A DNA stretch of 53,370 nucleotides. Source: Chromera velia. Taxonomy: Eukaryota > Sar > Chromeraceae. This document shows, piece by piece, positions 1 through 11,944 of the stretch. The notes beneath the pieces were generated by a model that saw nothing but the letters and a program-made list of their open reading frames with translations, searched no databases and had not been told where the DNA came from. The stretch's first letter is position 1. Each line of letters starts with the position of its first letter. The stretch covers positions 40,911 through 94,280 of the forward strand of contig JAHBMJ010003051.1 of the NCBI GenBank assembly GCA_018398765.1, given 5' to 3'. A program made the position numbers and the translations under genes.

Positions 1-66
1 GACAGACAGACAGACAAACAGACAAATAGACAAACAGACAAACAGACAAACAGACAAACAGACAGA
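1..66. repeat. GACA/GACAAACA microsatellite
   Basis: Tandem GACA and GACAAACA units fill the left edge of the window. They end just before a 3' splice site at 81-87, so they lie in an intron of the first gene. A related CTGT tract follows the next donor at 245-301. Confidence 0.95.
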
Positions 67-87
67 TGCATGCCTGACCACACACAG

Positions 88-3000
88 GTCGGAATTCGGG
101 CCAAGTGCAGTTCCTGTCCCGGGCCCGCCCTCCGGTGGGGAATTTTCATCCTTCTGGCTGTGGTAATTTCATTTGGACTCATTTTGTACGCCGGATGGAC
201 AATCATTGAGGACCCGGAAGGCGCGATGGAGACACACAAGGTGCGTCTGTCTGTCTGTCTGTCTGTCTTGTCTCTCTGTCTGTCTGTCTGTCTGTCTGTC
301 TGACTTTGTGTATTCAGCTGAGAGAAGTGATGAAGATATTCCAGACGAATTGTGTCGAGAGGCAGGGTCGCTAGGTGTTGACAAAATCAGACTGCTGACC
401 TTCTTGGCCCCCTTGACCTGGTAGAAGCTCTAGAGGGAGTGAATGGCCGGGGTCACTTGAGTGGATGTTTAAGGGGTCGTCGAACCTCAAGAACACATTC
501 AGGCTCACTGACTTGCGAATGCAACAAAGTTTCAAAGTACGAATAAGCATGCGATCTAGCTCCTGTCTCCCTCCGTCTGTTTGCAGGTGATTTTGAAGAC
601 CCTCTTCAACTTTCTCTCGAACATCGCGGTGCTTGGGTACTTCTCCTACTACCAGATCCAGATCGACTGGAACTCCATCGACGAAGGCAGCGGGGGGTTC
701 TTGGGCTGGTTTCCTGAGCTCCAATTCACAGACTTCATTCCGATCAACTCGGTTCCGGCCTTGCAGGATTTTTTCTCATTCTCCGTCAGTCACTCAGTCA
801 GGGACTCTCTGAGTTCCACGAGGCGAGAAAGAGTGAGGCAGCTAGGGAAGGGCGGAAGGAAGAGAGGAAGGAAGAGGGGAAGAAAGAATGACAGACAGAC
901 AGACAGACGGGAAGACAGGAAGACAGAAAGACAGAATGACAGGCCCATATGTCTTCTTGGAAAAATACTCTGAGTAGCGCAATGCAACATTTCACCGCAA
1001 TCATGAATGAAAGATACAGACCGCGCATGCACCTGTGTATGCATGCATGGCCTTTTATTTGTTTCTGTTGCAATCCGCCAGTATCGCTGATTTCTGTTTC
1101 ATGCATTTGCTTGTGACGTCTGTCCACTGGACTGTCTGACTGTTGCGTTTAATTAAAACTCTGTTTGCAGTGTGTGATTGACGGAGTGGAGCTTCTCTCC
1201 AGCGAGTGGCGCTTCTTCTTTGTGAACATCGCGGAGGCCCATCTCTTTCTTGCCCTGTATGTCATCGTGGCCTTCATGTCGTTCCTCATGGTCTTCGGGT
1301 ACAGACTTTGCAGGTCCGTGCGTCAGAAACCAGGCGAAGAACGAAATGGTAATACAATGAAGAAACCTTCTAGCTAGCTTCATTGTTGTACGAAAAATTC
1401 GATGCGGCAATTGAATTGACACCCACCCCCCCAACTCCATGCCATTCTTCTGATTGATGGATGCGACTCTCTCCGCAGATGCACAGCCTGCCCGGGAAGG
1501 GCCGCGCAGAAGCAGCAGCTGAAGACGTCCAAGTCCACAGTCGGGATGATCCAGGCGGTAGGCGGGTTCGCGTCTCATCCTGCGGGCCTTCCTGAGGGAA
1601 TGGGCGCGACTGCGGACGGATCCGTTGGGTTAGCGGGTGAGGAGGAAGGAGACGGAGAGGGAGGAACGAAGGGCTCCGAGGAGGGACTGCAGCAAAGAAA
1701 GGGCGTGACAGTACAATCACCTCATGTTGTTCCACGGATCCACGGACACAGACGCAGTTCGTTTGCTTTGGTTGTCGAGGTCAGTCTCATTCAGGAACGA
1801 CCGTTGACGCCAAGGAAGAAGCACAGACAATCACAGGAATCACAGGTATCACAGACAATCACAGGAATCACAGGTATCACAGGAATCACAGGAATCACAG
1901 ACAATCACAGGAATCACAGGTATCACAGGAATCACAGGAATCACATCAATCACAGGAATCACAGGTATCACAGGAATCACAGGAATCACAGGTATCACAG
2001 GTATCACAGGTATCACAGGAATCACAGGTATCACAGACAATCACAGGAGTCACAGGAATCACAGGAATCACAGGAATCACAGGAATCACAGACAATCACA
2101 GGAATCACAGGTATCACAGGAATCACAGGTTCTTTTACACAAGTGTGGTCGTTTTTGTGTTCGCTGTGGCCGTCAGCAAAAGACGGTTGATACACGCCAG
2201 AGAGAAAAGAGTGTCTTTGCAAGTATCTTTAGAAATTGAAAGTCTGGGACGACTCTTCGTCTTGCTTCGTGGCGATGCGAAACTAAGAGTAAAAGGAAAC
2301 AAAGACGAACAATGATCTTCCTTTATTCACTTGCAGTTGTCTTTCTTCATTGATTTACATCCATCAGAGTGTGCAAAATAAAATGCAGAACCCCCGGAGA
2401 GAAGAGTACATTCTCATGCGAAGACGACAGGTGCGCTTCGAGTCGAAAATGAGACTTCTGAACGTGTACAGGTCCGTCGGTTAGCTGTGTATTGTTCTCG
2501 ACTGATCTTGCCTTTATTTGTTCCTTGGCTTCTGTTTTCTTCCATTTTCTTGCTCTCTGAGACTCCTGCTTCTGAGCTGTAGCGCATATACAGAAAGTGC
2601 CGACAGACAAAACGGTTTTTCCCCTTGTTCTCTCTCTGTATTGATTGTGCAGGTACAACTTCACTCCAGACATGACCATTTTCGAGCAAAGCAGCTACAT
2701 CCTCATGGATAGTGTTGCGGTGGCATCGACGGTCTTCTTTTTTGCATACGACATTATCCTGGCGGTACGTCAATATACACATGCATTCATCCTCTTCGTG
2801 AGCAAGGATACAAATGACAGGGCATATGAGAATCGTGTGATCTCCCTGCAGCTACAATTTCTGCTGAAATTTTTGGAGAAGATTGTTTTTTTGTGTGAAC
2901 CTCTGAATGAAGCAAACTGGCTCGTTTTGTTTTACCCCAAGTCCACACAAGAAACCTTCGCACATAGAGTTAACACATCGGTTCAGTTGCAAATGAAGCC

Positions 3001-6000
3001 TGGTCAGCATTTATTCTTCATATGATGGCAGTCATCGAAGGCAATTGCACACATAAAGCAGCATACATCTGTCTCAGAATGTCTGCTTGCTTTTTGTTGG
3101 ACGGGAGCTGCCTGCAGGCTCTGGTGGGCTGTCTCCGGTGTGAGTCGTTCGACACGGGTATGCCTCTACGTCTTTCGGCAGCGCCCTCAATTAAATGCGA
3201 GTGAGTGGGTTACGGGAGCAATTGAGAGAGGGACGAAGGAAGTTGCAAAGATTTTGCAGAGGGCAAAAAGAGAACTGAGGAAACAGCGATGATTGTGTGA
3301 ATAGACTGCTTCTGTCTGTGTCAATGGCCTTTGAGGTTTGTCCAGTATGGTAATTGGCAGTTCGTGTGCGTATGTGTGTGAGAGAGGGGGGGGGGCGGAG
3401 AGAGAACTGCTTGCGAATGTTGATCTGCATACACCTGCGTTTCTATGAGCGTGCCTGTATGCGTGTGTGTATGTATTTGTATGTGTATGTGTATGTGTAT
3501 GTGTATGTGTGTGTATGTGTATGTGTATGTGTATTTGTATGTGTGTATGTGTGTGTGCGTGTGTGTGTGTCTGTGCATGTATCTGTGTGTGTGCATGTAT
3601 CTATGTGTGTATGTATGTATGTATGTGCGTGTCCAGGTCGTTTGCCTACAAAACGATGCAGCCCTTCGTTTTGGTCTTTGCCTTGCTCTACCTCGTTCTC
3701 CTTCCCTTATCCGTCTTTGCCTTGATGGGACGAGAGAAGAGCAAGATCGAGTCCAAAATCAGGCAAGACTTTTTGGATCGAATTCTGGTGGAAAGCAAAG
3801 AGCGCGAGGCAGCACAAACGAGAAGGTACCGTGCAGAGGCCGTAGCGGCGGACAAGGAGATCCAGAGGAGGCAGACCAGGATGAAACAGAAAAAGGAAGA
3901 AAAGCAAAAGAAGGAAAAGAAGAGGGATGCAGAAAGAGCAGCTGACCCATTTGCATTGAAGGAAGTCACCCCATCTGAAATTGTGGCGAGAGACCTCCCG
4001 TCCCCTGAAGACGAAGGTCGAGACGGAAAAGCAAACGAACAGGTCCCAGCAAGCAGATTTTCAAACACACGGAAAAGTGCCACAGGACAAAAGGTCGATC
4101 CTGAATCGTCCGAGACTGGAGCGGCCGAAAAGAACAGTTGCGATGCTAGAGGAAGAGAACGGGCGAATTCAAGCGATTCTCCAAGTCTGACGGAACTTTC
4201 TTTCAAGGACGCGTTTAACAACCCTCGTGTGAGAATATACGAATTTAATCGTCTGTTCTCATTTCTTATCGGTGGATTTAAACGCGAATGGTTTTTTGGG
4301 GAATTTGTCATCATGACTCGAAAGCTCAGTCTTGAGCTGGCACTGGGCTGGGCCATGAACGACAACCCGAACTCTCGTTACATTCCTCTGCTTCTCCATG
4401 CCGTCGTGTTCCTGTACATCCAGGTGACGGTGCAACCTTTCTTGGAAGACGAAGGCAATGTTATGAACAAGGCAGAGTCCATCAGCCTCCTCGCATGGGC
4501 AATTTTGTTAATCCTATTTGTGGTCGGTCAGTTGGACAGAAAGAAGCATATACACCGATTCTGCTGCATGTTCCTTGCCGATTTAGTGTCTGAAGAGTTG
4601 ATGAAAGTAGGGTTGAACGCGACCTTTTTTTCTGTTGTCTCGTCACATACATGTTTGGCTCTTCTGTGTCTCAAGCAAGAATTATTTCCCGGCCTAAGAT
4701 GCTTATCCTCTCAATATTACCGTTCACTCAGAAGGAGACAAAGAGTCCCCTTTCCAGTCCTCTTGTGTTCCTTCAGGGAAGCATTCCGGTCCCGACAGTC
4801 AGCAGGTCTGCAGACCACTGGTTCTCCATTAGAGTCCCTGCATGGGAAGCTGACTCTCACATTCTTTGTACACTCACTCTGCATGCAGGGACTGAATGTG
4901 TTTCCTTTGTCGTCTGGCGGAACTTTGTTTGTCCTGCTGGTGATGTTCTTCATTTTCTCTGGATACGTCGGCCTGGTGTCTTGGTCAGTGGGGGGGGGGT
5001 GGATAGTTGGATGCCTCCGTGATGGTTGTGTGCAGAAGATTTGTTTCTCTTCTCGAAGCAGCGTGGCTTTCAGTGGCTTGAACATATGCTTGATGAGTCT
5101 GCCTTGATTACGTATGCTGGAGGAAAGTGCACTCCTGTCAGATAGCGTTCTCTAGAAGAAGGGATGTGACCCTCTCTCTTTATTGCATTTCCTTGTCTCT
5201 CTTCAATTTTGTCGTTGTCCTTCTTTGTGCTTTTGCTTTCGTTGCAGGTTGATCCTCAGGGGGTTCCTCATTGACTTTACGCGAACTGTGAAGCAAACGG
5301 CAAAAAAAAGCGAGGATGAGCTCACTTGGTATGCCAGCACACGGCCTCGTTCCCTTCACCCCGCATCAGCCAATCGCCATTCAAATTCTACCGCTGCGCC
5401 ACGCGCCTCTTCTTTACTGAAGTTTCTCCACCCCTCTCTGTCTCCTTTAATTTCCGCGCTTTGTGAATAGCAGGCCGATTCGCGTGCCCGCTTAGCTGAG
5501 TAGGGTTCACTGCACTTTCAAACTTCAGAATCAGCAGTATGCTTTTGTGTACGCACAGAGACGATAGGAGCGGGAGGACTGCTGAGTGCTTCCCATCAGT
5601 CTCTTTTTCTATTTTCTTGCCAAACCCTTCTGCGATTTGTTTGAACTCCACTGCAGGTCTGACCGTTTGGCTCAGAAGATGAAGTTGGACATCGGTATTC
5701 TCCGTGCCTCCGACTTCATCTTCAAGCGCCAGGAGGAGAAACGTCTGGTTGTGCCCCCGGACCCTGCCAAGACAGAGAGGACTCTGGTGGTGGTGGACCA
5801 AACTGGACAGATCAAAGAACGAAAAGGAAAAGAATCCGCAGCCGTGGGAACAATCGCAATCCCTATCTTCTCCACCATCTCACGCTACGCTCTACGGTCA
5901 GCTGTTTTTTTCGAAGTATGGGTTTCTGTCGGTCTTTCTTGTTTTGCATCTCAGTAGAATTCTTTCGAACTCAAAAAGGGTTTCAGAGAGATGGAAACAG

Positions 6001-9000
6001 TGTGAATTGAAACGAATGAATAATCGTCGTGCAAAGCCGCTTTGCTGAGTGAAAGATCGCCTTGTCTGTTTCGTTTAATGTTGCGAATGCCTCTTGTCAG
6101 TCCATGCACCTGTCCTCTAGTACATGCAGCCCTTTTCTGTTGGCATTCGTGTACATGCAGTCAGTTCTTTGTGTGGCGCTTTGAGCACGAGGAGGCACGA
6201 GCTGTTTTCGCGTCTGCTTCCGGATCAAGAGCTCGTTGGGGTGTGGCAGCCACAAAGAGCAGTCAGATGAGATTCTCAGTGAAGACTCTGCCCGGAGTGG
6301 AGGATTTTCTCAGCCGTGTGGCGTTGATGCTTCGGTCGGTCTTTTTATACAGAATTCTTTTTTGTAAAAACAAAAACGAAAAAGAATTCTGTATGAAAAT
6401 AAATGCAAGCAGCCGTGTGGCGTTGATGCTCCGGTCGGTCAGCTTGGGTGTCGACCTTGTCCACCTGCCATTCCTTTTTTTCTCTTCTCTGCAATCCGTC
6501 GACTACTCCAAAGAACGTTCCCTCCTCCTCCCTTGCTCTTGCGATACGAAAACTGCTGCGCTTTTTTTGTACTGCTGTGTACACATCCCTTTCATTTGAA
6601 TGACAACTTCCATTTTTTTCAGATACGTCGGGCGTCATCACGAGCACTTGATGCTGAGAGTCCAGCAGGACTCCCATCCTTTGGAGATCAAGGCTTTGGC
6701 TTTGGACTTTCTGTACCCTGCGGCGATGGGAGACGAGGGAGGGGGGGGCAAGAAGACCGTCGGCATGGAGGCTGCAAAGAAATTGAGAGAGCTTCTGAGT
6801 TCTCCAGTCAAGACAAACTCGCAGACCCAGAGAGATAGGGAAAAGGAGAGGGAGGACGAGGATAAAAAAGGAGGAGGTAATAGTCCGTCAGGAGGAGGCA
6901 AAGGCAAAGGAGGGGCAAGTCCAAGCCCTAATAGGAGTTCAAGAGTGAGCGAGTCTCCTTTTCTGTCCTCTCCGTCTCTTCCTAGAGGTGCAGAGAGTGT
7001 GGCAGACTCCGGCACAGAGGGAGGGCACTACGGGATGGACAAGGCGAACGAGCCGACGCTGGGCTCTGTCTGGGCAGAGACCTCTGCTGCTGATGTGGTG
7101 CTGATTGATCATATTTTGATGGAGGTAGGTAGGTGCGTGCCTGTCTTGTGATGCTCGCTTAATTCCATTTGACTAACTCTCAAGGAGGAAACGATGAAGG
7201 AAGGAAGGAAGGAAGGAAGGAAGGAAGGAACCCTTTCGGGGGGATGCGCATGTGTTCCCCATCCCTCCCTGTTGATGGAACCGAACTAGCCACACGCAGA
7301 TTTGCATGCAGGTTCAAAATGCATCATCAGAAATGAGGGCGATACGTCAGTGTTATGCACAATTACTCTTTTCCCCAAATGTCTTTTGCTCATTTGAGAT
7401 TGGCTCTTTCATGCTTTTATCCATGTAGCAGGTCTTAGATAAATGGCTGGGTGCTTTGGACGTTCTTTGAGAAGATGCCAAGAAAATTGAAAGCAACCAA
7501 TTGCGCCCTCCCGATATTTATAAGCACATGAAGCAGAGACGAGCTTAGCATTGCATTGTATGAATACAGCTCTCTCCGATCTGATGCAGACGACAAAGAA
7601 GGTCCACTCTGGAGTGGGCACGCTCGGGAAGAGAGACAGGGACCGGGTGTTCATTGCGACTTTGCGGAAGGAACTGCCGAAGATTGTGACTTTGTCTCGC
7701 ATCGGCCGGCCTCTAGTGAACTCTCGAGCGATCATGCGGACGGGAGAGAAGGGCGTGGTGGATTGGAAACTCTTTTTGGCACTCAACGCTCTCGCCAAAC
7801 TGGATTCTCTCTTTCTGATTTGGGTCGGTAGGCAGGTCCAGAGGGCCGCGTGTCGTCTCTCTCTGGGTTTGTCCTCTCTGTGTGTATGTCTGCCTGGTTG
7901 TCTATGGGTCTCTTTGTCTGCCTGATGGTGCCCTTGTCGTGACCCTTTCGTCTCCTTTTTTTCTCCTCCCGCCTGTCTCTCCGTTTCCCTCTCTTGCAAA
8001 GCCCCCCTTTTTATTTTTGTTGCTTTGTGCCTCCTCTGAGACAAATTAATGAGCAAAGCCTTCCTTTTGTACAGACCAAGTGACCTGGCTGCCCAGCTCG
8101 ACTATTTGATTGAATCCCGGCCCTGAACTGGGCAAGAGGACTGAAGTCCAATGTGCACTTGTGTCTTTGACCCCTCCATTCATCGAAACGTTTGCGCCCG
8201 CAAGTGGACGACGCCATGTGTATTTATTAATATTCCCGATCCCCCCTCCTCCCCGATGCAACGCACCATGCAGATGTACTCAATATATCTGGCGGTGCTC
8301 TTTGCGGAGTCTGCCGTGTTTCTTTTGAAGACAATGGACAAGGAGGCAAAGAAGGCCGCCATGGAGGGTTCGGATTCGGAGGAAGAGGAGGGGGAGGAAG
8401 AGGGAGAGGAGGGACTCAAAAAGGCCAAGTCTGAAGTCGGACGCAAGGGTTGGTCAAGGGGCAAAGGAGAGATCTAAGTCGTTTGTTTGCCGTCTTTTTC
8501 TTGTTTGGTGCTGCTGAATTAGCTGAGGTGTAATTATAATTCTTGGGGCATTCATCCCATATGTCTCGTTTTTCCTTGCAAAATTCTTTCAACCTAGCTT
8601 TGAGAATTCCAGACGCAACACAAAAAAGATCACGCCCTGTTGCACCCAGTCGATGGTTGCTACAGACGTCAAGGAGACATGCGGAAGGTCGAGAATAAGA
8701 CTGAATGATTGCTTTTGGTTGAATTTTTTGTCTATGAGTCACCTTTTCTGCCTTCCTTTTGCAGGCACGAAGGAGATCCCCCCGGAGGTTCAAGGAATGT
8801 TCAGGGACACGGGCGCTGCGACTCGGGACTTTTCCTGGTTTTTTGATCCCTCCAAATCCAGATCCACAATTGGGGGGAACGGCCAAGGACAGCCGACACG
8901 TGGCGAGTCTAGGTCTGCTGGCCTCTTCAAAGCACGGTCCTCCAATCGAATCATGGCCCCAACCGATGCAGAGGATCTCAGGGGCCTGCAGGAAGAGATC

Positions 9001-9447
9001 ATTTCGCACCAAGAGGGGCCGCCGCAGGGACCCAATCCCGCAGAGGCTGTGGCGGCTGCCGGACCGGGGGGAGACGGCGAGGCGCGTCTTCGGGGTTCTT
9101 CGCCTCAATCAGGAGCACGGCAGCATCTGGTCGAAAAAAGATTGGAGAAAGAAAAGAAAAAGGACAAAAAGAAAAGAAGAGAGAGAGAAAGGGGACGACG
9201 AAGAACGGGAGGGGGAGAAGACGAGCTCGATTCTGAGCCAGACGAAGAATTCTTCATTGACAACCAGCCAACCTCAAGTCCAAGTCAGCAGTCACGGTCA
9301 CGACATCACAGGCCCACAGAGCGTGTTTTGGCAGACGGCGACGCCCCCCCAGTGGTCGATGATCCGTGGGACGAGGCGACTGCCGGGACAGGCTCAAGAA
9401 TGGGATCGCGGATAGGTGCGCCAGGTGGAAAGGACCTCCTTTCCTGA
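88..9447 (+). CDS. Polytopic membrane protein, GCC2/GCC3 (ephrin-receptor-like) type, 5' partial
   Basis: Spliced from exons 88-240, 587-784, 1171-1313, 1479-1557, 2337-2471, 2653-2764, 3118-3137, 3637-4522, 4889-4983, 5248-5328, 5657-5896, 6161-6334, 6623-7124, 7590-7823, 8274-8448 and 8765-9447 (stop). The start lies upstream. About 1300 residues are visible. A membrane-proximal CSSC precedes the first membrane helix, followed by about seven more hydrophobic segments; one lies in exon 3, one in exon 6, three in exon 8 and one in exon 9. A long K/E-rich cytoplasmic loop sits inside exon 8, and the C-terminal exons carry a charged tail rich in [12 protein letters not shown]. The order of helices, including a segment around [17 protein letters not shown] followed by RKLSLEL, resembles the C-terminal channel-like half of alveolate and oomycete GCC2/GCC3 proteins. 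That is family knowledge; transport or receptor function is not shown. All joins are in phase except exon 4 to 5, where the donor is uncertain. Confidence 0.8.
1824..2129. repeat. 9-bp minisatellite
   Basis: About 30 near-perfect tandem copies of a 9-base unit alternating between AATCACAGG and TATCACAGG, with occasional GACAATCACAGG variants. It lies in the intron between exons 4 and 5 of the membrane-protein gene. The open frame through it is only a by-product of a period divisible by three. Confidence 0.95.
3455..3630. repeat. TATGTG/GT-rich microsatellite
   Basis: Imperfect TATGTG and TGTGTATG units form the 3' part of the intron before exon 8 of the membrane-protein gene and end directly at its acceptor. 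Confidence 0.9.
6311..6440. mobile_element. Hairpin insertion flanked by 31-bp direct repeat
   Basis: A 31-base segment (6311-6341) holding the last bases of an exon plus its donor recurs at 6410-6440 with one mismatch. The 68 bases between hold a perfect 16-base inverted repeat (6347-6362 against 6379-6394). The 3' part (6387-6404) matches 17 of 18 bases in a similar structure at 15480-15497. This looks like a tiny non-autonomous insertion with a long target duplication; the mechanism is inferred. Confidence 0.55.
7196..7230. repeat. GAAG microsatellite
   Basis: About eight tandem GAAG units in the intron between exons 13 and 14 of the membrane-protein gene. Confidence 0.95.
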
Positions 9448-10784
9448 ATTAACAGTATTATTAACTTAATTGGCGGCATGACAATGCATGCATGATGATA
9501 TCATATGACACATCAATGTTGGTTTCACCAAATTCTCTATCAATTAAGTTTTGGTATTCCTAGTGGTATTCTTATCCTCTTAAAGACTAGGTTAAAGATC
9601 AAAATTAGATAAATTAGAATAATTATTAAATAATAAATAATACTTGTAATTTCACAGTTTAAACTCTGGTTAACTCTAGTTTAAACTACACTCTGATTCT
9701 AGGCGTATCACAGTAAAAAAAAAAATTAAGCCATGCAATTCTCGTAGCGAATCTCTCTTTATTATTTTTTTTCTGTGGATCGACGATGTTAGGTGACATT
9801 GTACACGTCACAAACACTAGGATAACTTCAGTGTTGTTCAAGTGTTGCACAACTGTTGTTCTGTTGTTGTAAAAAATTTAAAAAAGAAAAAAAAATATTT
9901 AAGCCGATTCTTGTTTTTTTTTTTTTTTGCTGTGATACGCGGCATCACACGCCTAGCACTGCATGATTAGTCATATAAGTGATTAGAGATTGTACTAGTT
10001 GATCTTACTATCATTTTAGTACTCTAGTTAGTACTAATATACAACCCCAAACATATTGATATATATAGATATATAAATAATATAATATAATAGAAAATAT
10101 ATATCGATAGATACATTCTTTGAGTAACTCTTCAATCTAAACAGGAAATACTAGGTTGGGCAGAGCCTATACGGCTCAACGGCTTTAACTTCATACATTA
10201 TCATCATCATCATCATCATCAAACACTCTTATAGACTAGCTATCATCTTCCTTACCACCTTCCAATAGCCTTTTATTACTATACTTTAGAGACTGACTGT
10301 GCTTTACGTTACAAAATTAAGACAAACCAGATAACCGTGACAGAATCTAGGACAAAATTTGCATCTGTTTGTAAAATTGCATGCTTGTTCAATTATATAG
10401 CCAATTATGCATATCCACAGACTCTATTTCAATGTGCGGCATTGTATGCCTCAAACAAGGTGTAAACAAACTGTACCGAAATTCACGCACATAATACTTT
10501 GCTTCAGAAGGAACACATGCATGCTTGTGTACTTCCCGAGGCTTTCTTGAATATTGAGAAGCACCTAAAGCAATTCAAGTCTTCGCAGCTACTAGTACTA
10601 GCAGTCACAAAGAGCTGGATTCTTCGATCGGGTCCCCTCTAGTACGTGCTCTCACTCAATGTACACCCGAGGGCCATCCTCGACCAGGATGACGATCCTC
10701 TTCTCATCTTCCTTTCGTCAATTATGCCCGCTTGCTTGCATGAGCATCCATCCTCACCCTCTCTTTACTCCCGTCTGTCGAAAG
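9448..10784. other. AT-rich intergenic region
   Basis: No convincing gene between the convergent ends of the membrane-protein and MARCH genes. It holds a candidate inverted-repeat element (9699-9957), an (ATC)n tail next to a possible SINE-like module (about 10153-10225), and AT-rich simple sequence. Confidence 0.7.
9699..9957. mobile_element. Candidate MITE with CTAGGCGT ends
   Basis: The segment starts with CTAGGCGT followed by ATCACAG and a run of A, and ends with a run of T, CTGTGATACGC and finally ACGCCTAG. The outer 8 bases are perfect inverted repeats; an inner ATCACAG/CTGTGAT pair also matches, offset by about 12 extra bases on the right. No coding frame is inside. Size (about 260 bp) and AT content fit a non-autonomous element; no target duplication is clear. 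Confidence 0.4.
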
Positions 10785-11944
10785 TCAGTCCTCTTTTTGG
10801 GTGTAGTTCTTGATCCAATACCTCTTGATGTGCCCCTCCAAGTGAGACCGCTTGAAGCGTATCTCAAGTTCACGTTCAACAACCAGCATAATGTCGCACA
10901 CAATGTCCACTCCAGGACGCAGTGCAAGGGTAAGGAAGAAAACGAGCGCCAGGTAGACAGAAACGCAGGTGCAAGAACGCGAGAAGGAAAACGGCTCGGT
11001 AGTTCGAAGTCTGTCGTCCTGTGCTTTGTGAGTCGTCTTCAGCGGTACCCTCTTCAGTTTGAAATTTTCGAAGCTCGGCCATGATGTCAGCTTTGAAGCT
11101 GTCGCGACAGGTCCGTGATCGAGGGATCTTCCGCAGCACGATAGGTCTCAGGATGAGAGACGCAAAAAGGGACTGTGCAACAGCAGGCACCAAGAGGAAA
11201 GACCCGAACAGAATCATCAGGACAGCAAGTTCGACGAAAAAGACATTTCCGGAAGTGAGGGACAGAGCTGGGTTGACGCCGTATGCGACTTTCACCAGGA
11301 AAGGAACCAAGTTTGACTTTTTTGTATCAATATGCTCGACAAGCAACGGAAAGAGCACCCAGGCTAGTCCGAAAGCCCCGCACAGCCAAGGAAGGGCCCA
11401 TAGGGCACGGACAAGCAGCTCCTTGAGAAAGTAACGCTGGAGAAAAAACTTGTGGAGACAAACGCCGCACTGGTTCAACTGAGGCGAAGAGAACGAAGTG
11501 GCAGTGCTTCGCCACATGTCGAGACAGACGCGATGGACGAAGCGTGAAGAGCCGCGACACCTGCAAGGAAACAGCCGCGCAAAAGGATAGAAACCCAACC
11601 CTCTGGCTCGATTGGCATTCTTTTCGAAACCAAACAACTCTAAAGTACTTGTCTCGTCACCCCCAGCTCAGAATAGTATTTCATTTTGACAATGAGTCAC
11701 GACGGAGTTTCCAGTGAACCAACTGAGGCTTACACGGCATCGCCCAGCGGAGAACCGAAATGTCTTTCAATTTCTATGTTGTATGGTCTGAAACTGACTT
11801 GCACGGATGGATCAACTCCCCGAGTTCTTTGTCATCGCCTGAGTGGCAAATTCGGCATATGGGTGTCTCCTGCGAGCTTTCTGCTCCTTCAGCAGTTCCG
11901 GAGTCTGGAGAAGGAAAGACGACGACATCGGGTCTTCTTGGCAT
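10785..11944 (-). CDS. MARCH-type RING-CH membrane E3 ubiquitin ligase
   Basis: Exon 1 is 11944-11799 (start ATG 11944-11942); the next exon starts at 11560. The join is in phase 2 and makes a complete RING-CH domain: CRIC, then PCKC, H in RFVH, CL and finally CGVC, i.e. C-x2-C ... C-x-C-x7-H-x2-C ... C-x2-C. Each half alone would be incomplete, which supports the intron. Two or more membrane helices follow (around WLCGAFGLAWVLF and VELAVLMILFGSFLL). Proteins of this family ubiquitinate membrane targets. The frame from the RING ends at 10876, but a better C-terminus (helix VSVYLALVFFLTLAL, ending NYTQKED, stop 10787-10785) is in another frame, so a short intron or an indel lies near 11020-11060. 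The gene is head-to-head with the SelO gene. Confidence 0.8.

Noticed and set aside
1824-2129. CRISPR-like array
   Set aside because: Direct 9-bp repeats without spacers, within a eukaryotic intron; it is a minisatellite.
3445-3640. Cys/Val-rich peptides (VCVCVCV)
   Set aside because: They are translations of GT-rich microsatellite in an intron, as are similar frames at 17359, 24252, 29031 and 43294-43831.
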